From assembly GCA_950022655.1 (NCBI GenBank), contig OX465584.1:31996988-32060987 (forward strand): DNA of 64,000 nt. Reading direction: 5' to 3'. Position 1 is the stretch's first letter. The number at the start of each line of letters is the position of its first letter. This DNA comes from Alentia gelatinosa (lineage: Eukaryota; Annelida; Polychaeta; Phyllodocida; Polynoidae). A program made the position numbers and the translations under genes. Below, piece after piece: positions 59,156 to 64,000 of this stretch. The notes below the pieces were generated by a model. The model ran no database searches, was not told the DNA's origin, and was given only the letters and a program-made list of their open reading frames with translations.

Positions 59156-60651
59156 AAGATGTATACATATGCACCTCCCTTTTAAAACCTAGGGTCTAAC
59201 AATGGTATCATCTACAGGCATGGATTTGGGGATCCATTGTAATAAAAGGTGAAATTATCTGGAGTTTTAAGTACAGACATTTTCAGCTTCACCTACTTAA
59301 GTGTGACTGTCAATTATGTATACTTAGTAATGGTCGAATCCCACGAAAGTGGTGGTGCAATTTTGATTTGTGTATGTCACTGTCAGCCTAAGAAACATTT
59401 ACACAGGCTGAAGGTATCGCCAGCATGAAGAAATGATATCATATATATGCATTTCTGTGATGCTCTATAACAGCAGGCAATCTCTGATAATGACCATACC
59501 ATATTATGTCAGTCTATGAAACGGCCACTTTGTGGAGGGCCTACTGATGTTTTAATTTTGTATCAAAATTAACTACACTTGTACAACATTTACATTTAAG
59601 CCTTTGGTGGAGATAAGTCAGCAATAGTTACTATATATTTCATACGCCCTCCAGAGGTCACTATTCTCCCTATTATCGCCCAGGGTAAATACAAGTTCCG
59701 CTCGCGACTGACTGGGCAGACCACGACCACATGAACTATAGTTTTCCCATTTATATTTGAAGAACCTGAATATGATTTCGGATTACTATGTAGAAATAGC
59801 TGAAATTTCCATTTCTGACATCGGATTTCCCATTTGAAGATTTATAAAAACCGTTAAACTGCAATAATTTCGGGTTATGGTTCAAGGTTCTATCACAATA
59901 CAACGTCGGTAACAAGCGCACACCGGGACCTGTCAACAGACTGAATTCTGGGATACCTCAATAGGGTCTATACTTTTTAGGCTAGGCTAAACGCAGCCAT
60001 GTCAAATATTGAAAATGACCTTCATGCACAACTGTGCGGTAGAAAACAAAATATCGGGAAAATACATGTATGTTTAAATTTTAAAGAAAGATAATCTTTT
60101 CTCATATAAAGTAAACAAAATAAAAAAGGTCAGTTTTTCTACAGTAAGTGAGTTTTATGATAAACGTCACCCTTATGTCAGCCTAAGTCTACGAAACTGC
60201 CAGATTTACATGTTGAAACAGTCAATGTATAAGGATATTTAAATTGTTTTTGCTCCAAATCATATAATTCTAAAGGATATGGTTCACCAAAATAAATAAA
60301 TGTTCATTAGATCATGTGTACCGTTTTTATATACCGTTTCCCAGACCAACAAACAGTAATTTCTTTAACTGTAAATTCAAATATCTAGGTCCCTTTCTTT
60401 ATTTAGTGAAAAAAAGACTTGACCAGGAAATCCACAAATACTGTATTTATAGATCAGTTATAGACCTCGAAAATTTTCAAATTTGCACAACTTTCATTGG
60501 ATTCGACCATATATATATTGTATCAGAGAGACACACAATGAGAACAAGCGAAATAGAGTGCACAAGCGTTAAAGAATCTTCATTACAATAGGGTCTGGTT
60601 GGACAGCATATCTGGATTTATCATGACTCTCATAGCTCTTCATAACTCTAG
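59156..60651. other. No gene or repeat recognised
   Basis: AT-rich; frame 60316-60591 (91 codons) has no motif. Confidence 0.4.
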
Positions 60652-60691
60652 GCAGGGCTAGGCAGGGCTAGGCAGAGATAGGCAGGGTCCG
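60652..60691 (+). repeat. 10-bp tandem repeat, GGCAGGGCTA, four copies
   Basis: Four adjacent 10-base units, the third changed to GGCAGAGATA. It marks the left edge of the minisatellite cluster. Confidence 0.85.
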
Positions 60692-60769
60692 GCACTACTC
60701 AAGCTGGATCCCAGAAGTGCAGTGACAGAGCTGGCGCTGCTCCTAATATATCCAGTTGATGATGTCACA

Positions 60770-61134
60770 GTGTCCACTGCGGCTGGGTCCACTGGCGGTG
60801 AGTTCCCTCCACCAGGGTGGGATCCCTCAACTGGCAGTGGGTTCCCTCCACCAGCGGTGGGTTGACTCCCGTCCACCGGTGGTGGGTCTCTCCCAAGTAC
60901 TGGCGGGGGGTCCCCTCTGCCGGCGGTGAGCAAACTCCCAGCCACAGGTGGTGGGTCGACTCCCGTCTACCAGCAGTGGAACCCATCCACCGGCGGTCGG
61001 TATTTTCCCAACTGCTGGCTATAGGTCTCCACCACCAGCAGTGGATCCTTCCCCGACCACCGGCGGTGGGTCGTTAGCCATCCACCGGCGGAGGGAACTT
61101 TCCCATCCACCAGTGGTTGGTCGCCCACCGAGGC
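60770..61134 (+). repeat. Degenerate minisatellite with CCACCGGCGGTGG cores, left block
   Basis: Roughly 24-30-bp spaced cores of the self-complementary type CCACCGGCGGTGG or CCACCAGCGGTGG (for example near 60850, 60885, 60988 and 61058). Because the core is palindromic, the array is similar on both strands and gives long Gly/Pro/Thr frames in several registers (60658-61379), which are not proteins. It is separated from the right block by a TA tract. Confidence 0.8.
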
Positions 61135-61184
61135 CAGTTTCTTGTCCTATGCTACTCCTCATTACCTTACGCCGCCTGCCTGCC

Positions 61185-61187
<3 letters not shown>

Positions 61188-61248
<61 letters not shown>
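61188..61248. repeat. TA dinucleotide microsatellite
   Basis: About 30 uninterrupted TA units between the two minisatellite blocks. Being self-complementary, it can extrude a cruciform. Confidence 0.97.
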
Positions 61249-61251
<3 letters not shown>

Positions 61252-61254
61252 TAG

Positions 61255-61412
61255 CAGGGGAACGCCAAGTCCACCCCCAGTGGATGGGACAGGTCCACCC
61301 CTGGTGGATGGGTCAGATCGACCGGCGGTGGGTGGGACAGATCGACCAGCGGTGGGTGGGACAGGGCCACCGCTGGTAGGTGGGACAGGTCCACTGCCGG
61401 TGGACGCTGTGA
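61255..61412 (+). repeat. 24-25-bp minisatellite, right block
   Basis: Unit starts at 61285, 61310, 61334, 61358 and 61382 show GGGACAG (or GGGTCAG) followed by a palindromic CCACCGGTGG-type core. More regular than the left block, which suggests more recent homogenisation. Confidence 0.85.
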
Positions 61413-61423
61413 CGTATTTATAT

Positions 61424-61465
61424 AGAACTGCATCGAGAATCGTTTTACGATTCGAGTGCGGTTCT
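61424..61465. repeat. Hairpin companion of MITE copy 5
   Basis: AGAACTGCATCGAGAATCG (61424-61442) pairs with CGATTCGAGTGCGGTTCT (61448-61465) with two or three mismatches; it ends five bases before the MITE terminus. Confidence 0.65.
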
Positions 61466-61469
61466 GCAT

Positions 61470-61668
61470 TTATCTCACCCCTTTCTATGATGTTAGATAG
61501 TATCAGAATATCAGAATAGCTCGAATGTACCTAGTGAATCCATATGACGTCATCTCAAATTAACTACGCCATGGCCGTGGCGTAGTATTGTCACTTTACG
61601 GGGGTGATCGTTGAGTATTTTTTCCTAATATTATTTCTATGGGGAAGTTTGTACCAGGGGTGAGATAA
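61470..61668 (+). mobile_element. MITE, TTATCTCACCCC family, copy 5
   Basis: TTATCTCACCCC at 61470-61481 is perfectly inverted at 61657-61668. Longer than its relatives (199 bp) because of an internal palindrome, CTACGCCATGGCCGTGGCGTAG at 61564-61585. Shows the TTCTATGGGGA motif before the right end, like the CCTATGG of other copies. Confidence 0.8.
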
Positions 61669-61942
61669 AAATACAGCGAGCGCTACCTAATTCGGTCAGA
61701 CTGGTGTGCCAGCTCACTAGGCGAGGTCACCAACTGGAGACACAGCACACTCTACCTTTTCTGTATGGTAATGTACACCAGTTGGGATTTTTTCACTGCT
61801 GATAATTTATTGTACATGTTTATTGTTACAATATAACGAGTTTAACACTTGGGCACTGTATTTCTGGTGTTGTTGTCATTCACGATATGCGACTGTTACA
61901 ATATACATAAGACATATACACATCCTGTATATCATTATATAC

Positions 61943-62178
61943 CTATGGCCGTGTGACCCACACATACTGCCCGCTGCTACCCATGATGTATGTATAGCCA
62001 TACGTCACACTGTGACGTACGGGGTATGTGATCACGTGACTATTATTATTACATACCTAAAAATCGTGAAATTTTAGCTAGTCACGTGATCACATACCCC
62101 GTACGTTACAGTGTGACGTATGGCTATACATACATCATGGGTAGCAGCGGGCAGTATGTGTGGGTCATACGGCCATAG
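61943..62178. mobile_element. Near-perfect 98-bp inverted repeat with 40-bp spacer
   Basis: 61943-62040 and 62081-62178 are inverted copies with only two differences seen over 98 bases (CCGTGTGACC versus CCGTATGACC, and CTGTGACG versus CTGTAACG). Pairing decays gradually outward for about ten AT bases. The arms contain further palindromes (TGATCACGTGA, ACGTCACACTGTGACGT). The spacer is AT-rich. Such identity implies a young fold-back element or recent arm conversion. Confidence 0.88.

Positions 62179-62182
<4 letters not shown>

Positions 62183-62223
<41 letters not shown>
62183..62223 (+). repeat. AAT trinucleotide microsatellite
   Basis: About 13 ATA/AAT units directly after the right arm of the inverted repeat. 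Confidence 0.95.
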
Positions 62224-62264
62224 CAGATACATCCCTCTACATTTGGCATCGGGATGTATCTGAT
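62222..62264. repeat. Perfect 14-bp hairpin
   Basis: ATCAGATACATCCC (62222-62235) is exactly inverted at 62251-62264 around a 15-base loop. It abuts the AAT tract. Confidence 0.8.
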
Positions 62265-62335
62265 CAATAATTTTACCGCATATTTTTTATGTACGAAGAC
62301 AGTAAGCCAGTTTCCGTATATTACTATCGTAAAAC

Positions 62336-62559
62336 TGCCGAGTGAAGTCCGGAGCCAAAACTGCAGAAGTGGAATGCGGTGGCCAAGATTAAAACGAATG
62401 AGGTTTTGATTTTATCCTACCCTGTCTCCTCAATTTTGGAATATTACGTGATAACAATGCTGTATGCCACTAGTGGCATATAAAACTGTATGCCAGTCAG
62501 CGTGGCATACGGAAACCCAATGTTAAGCCTATGGGATTTTATATTAGGGGTAGGATAAA
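62336..62559 (-). mobile_element. MITE TTTATCCTACCCC subtype, copy 6, with companion arm
   Basis: MITE proper is 62411-62559 (TTTATCCTACCC facing GGGGTAGGATAAA). It is the reverse-oriented relative of 17176-17326, sharing ATGCCACTAGTGGCAT, CAGTCAGCGTGGCAT and CCCAATGTTAAGCC. The homology extends through 62336-62410 (GTGAAGTCCGGAGCCAAAAC, GCGGTGGCCAAGATTAAAAC), equivalent to 17327-17396, i.e. only one arm of the fold-back companion is present. Confidence 0.85.
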
Positions 62560-64000
62560 AATGCGTACATATTTCAAACATGGAGACAGCATGTTTCTCA
62601 TAAATTGTTGTAAACTATTCAGAATTAGGTATCATTCATCTCGAGACTTGTTTAGTTTGATTTAGCGGGAAATCGTTGACGTTACAAAGGTAGCGTGTCC
62701 CACTGGCGTTCTTCGTGTCGCAGTTATATCATTTGTCGTCTGACTCTAGTTGTCCCTGGCAACATCTTCAAAGAACACACCCCGTGACGTCACGTCCAGG
62801 TTACCCCACGTTTTAAGAGGATTTAGACCCAACTTTCACAAGAAAAACGATAATTTATGCAGCCGCCTCGGGTGAAATGAGTGCGTTTCCATTCCCGCTC
62901 TCCCTGGACTCTCTTTTTCCTGGTTATTTTCATTAAAACGATCACTGGAGAGGTTGACCCAGAAAGAAGAAACGAAATAACATGTCATCTTTCCATTGCA
63001 CTAAAACTAATTCCCAGTCCAGTGCGGTATTTTCACGCGGTCTTGTCAGCATCGTATTTGCAACCAAATTCCACCCGACCACCCACCCTCCCAAAGTCTC
63101 GCAAACCCACACACCCAACTTCTCACTCGCTCATCCTAATCACCGACGTCCCGTCTTTAAAACACCAACAATAATAAAGTGCAGGGTGGACATAAACCTC
63201 TGGCTTTGATGTTGAAGAATAAGCTACTATCATGCCAGTGCATTTCTCATCTGAGAAACAAATGCTGAGTATACACTATCAAATGATATAGATGACATAT
63301 TATGGTAAAGCATCCCTCAGAAATGTCCATATATGTCCGAGTAGCATAGTATGTGAACAAGGTGAAAGAAATTTACAAAAGTCATTTCTTTCCAAATTCT
63401 CGCACATTTCCAGGTTTATTTTCGAATAAAGCAAGTTCCCCTTTCTTTCATACCCCCGGCCCAATCTCCAGGGCCTTCATCTTTTATAAAACACCAGGAA
63501 ATTATTTTTTCTCAAAACTTCTAATCGTTTCTCTTCCACAGATCTCTCTTAATCCAATTCTCTCAGAGCACCGCACCACCACAACGGTACACCTCCAGAA
63601 AACACGGTGCGCTGAAGCTGGCTGTGCACTAACTGCTGTTTTTGTGCCACAACCTACCTTTGGCTGGCTGAGGCCAATGGGGGCTGCCGAGTGCAACCTG
63701 GGCGTAAAAGGAGGAGTACGAGGCGTGGCGGGGGGCGGGGGGTAAGGATGGTGGGGTAGGGTGTATACACCTACCTAGTGCAGATCAATGCCAGTTAGGT
63801 GCGCGCACTCAGTGACGGATCCAGGCGATCTGAGGCGATCCGAGGTAGAGACGCTTGGTCCCTTAGACAAGACGCGGGTGTCTTTAACGGCTGGCCAGAC
63901 CTCATACACCCCTCCTCCATCCACCAACCTCCCCCACCCACATCCACCATCCACCTACACCCCGGTGCCAAGTTGTACCCCCGACTGAATCATTGACACC
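62560..64000. other. No gene recognised; GC-richer right edge
   Basis: Composition shifts to GC-richer from about 63580. 63720-63760 is G-rich (GGCGGGGGGCGGGG) and 63900-63970 C-rich (CACCC repeats). Frames 62881-63174 and 63353-63745 have no motif. This edge may belong to another island continuing past the window. Confidence 0.35.

Overview
The window looks like nuclear DNA from a non-insect metazoan, most likely a marine invertebrate of the mollusc, brachiopod, annelid or amphioxus kind; I cannot name the species. Reasons: a eukaryotic tRNA-Trp gene with internal promoter boxes and a T-run terminator, interstitial TTAGGG-type telomeric repeats, several non-LTR retrotransposon clades plus a probable DIRS-like remnant, many miniature inverted-repeat elements, AT-rich intergenic DNA and scattered CpG-rich islands. 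I found no bacterial operon, CRISPR array or intact protein-coding gene that I can name. Nearly all open frames of 60-200 codons are chance frames, most clearly those lying in repeats.

Layout. 0-15 kb is a mosaic of mobile DNA: a long dispersed repeat (1-1258, reappearing inverted at 14.0-14.5 kb), a fold-back MITE (1336-1540), a 16-bp minisatellite whose orientation flips near 2.33 kb and which was hit by a piggyBac-like MITE with TTAA duplications (3029-3356), a non-LTR retrotransposon tail (3.4-4.05 kb), telomere-like repeats (6.38-6.64 kb), a pogo/Tigger-like TIR element with TA duplications (6855-7589), an L1/Tx1-like LINE relic (7.6-9.03 kb), a DIRS-like reverse transcriptase relic on the minus strand (9.41-9.99 kb), and two fold-back elements (12.6-13.0 and 13.4-14.0 kb). 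15-21 kb holds a TATA-box promoter candidate, more MITEs, and a second LINE ORF2 relic (18.94-20.69 kb) split by a minus-strand retroelement with its own poly(A) tail. 21-31.6 kb is mostly featureless AT-rich DNA with a few simple repeats.

31.7-42.9 kb differs from its surroundings: CpG-rich islands alternate with long purine-only or pyrimidine-only tracts, and two short ATG-initiated frames end at good splice donors (32495 and 39002). This could be the 5' region of a gene whose remaining exons lie outside the window or cannot be seen without a homology search. 43-54 kb is AT-rich with few features. 54.6-55.6 kb is a 5'-truncated LINE with a poly(A) tail, the tRNA-Trp gene is at 58457-58528, and 58.8-62.6 kb is again dense in hairpin elements, minisatellites and MITEs.

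The most interesting structure is a family of six related miniature elements with TTATCTCACCCC-type (or TTTATCCTACCCC) terminal inverted repeats at 15.0, 17.2, 37.1, 44.6, 61.5 and 62.4 kb. Each has, on one side, hairpin or GAGTG/CGGCTTCGCC-type sequence, so the mobile unit may be bipartite.
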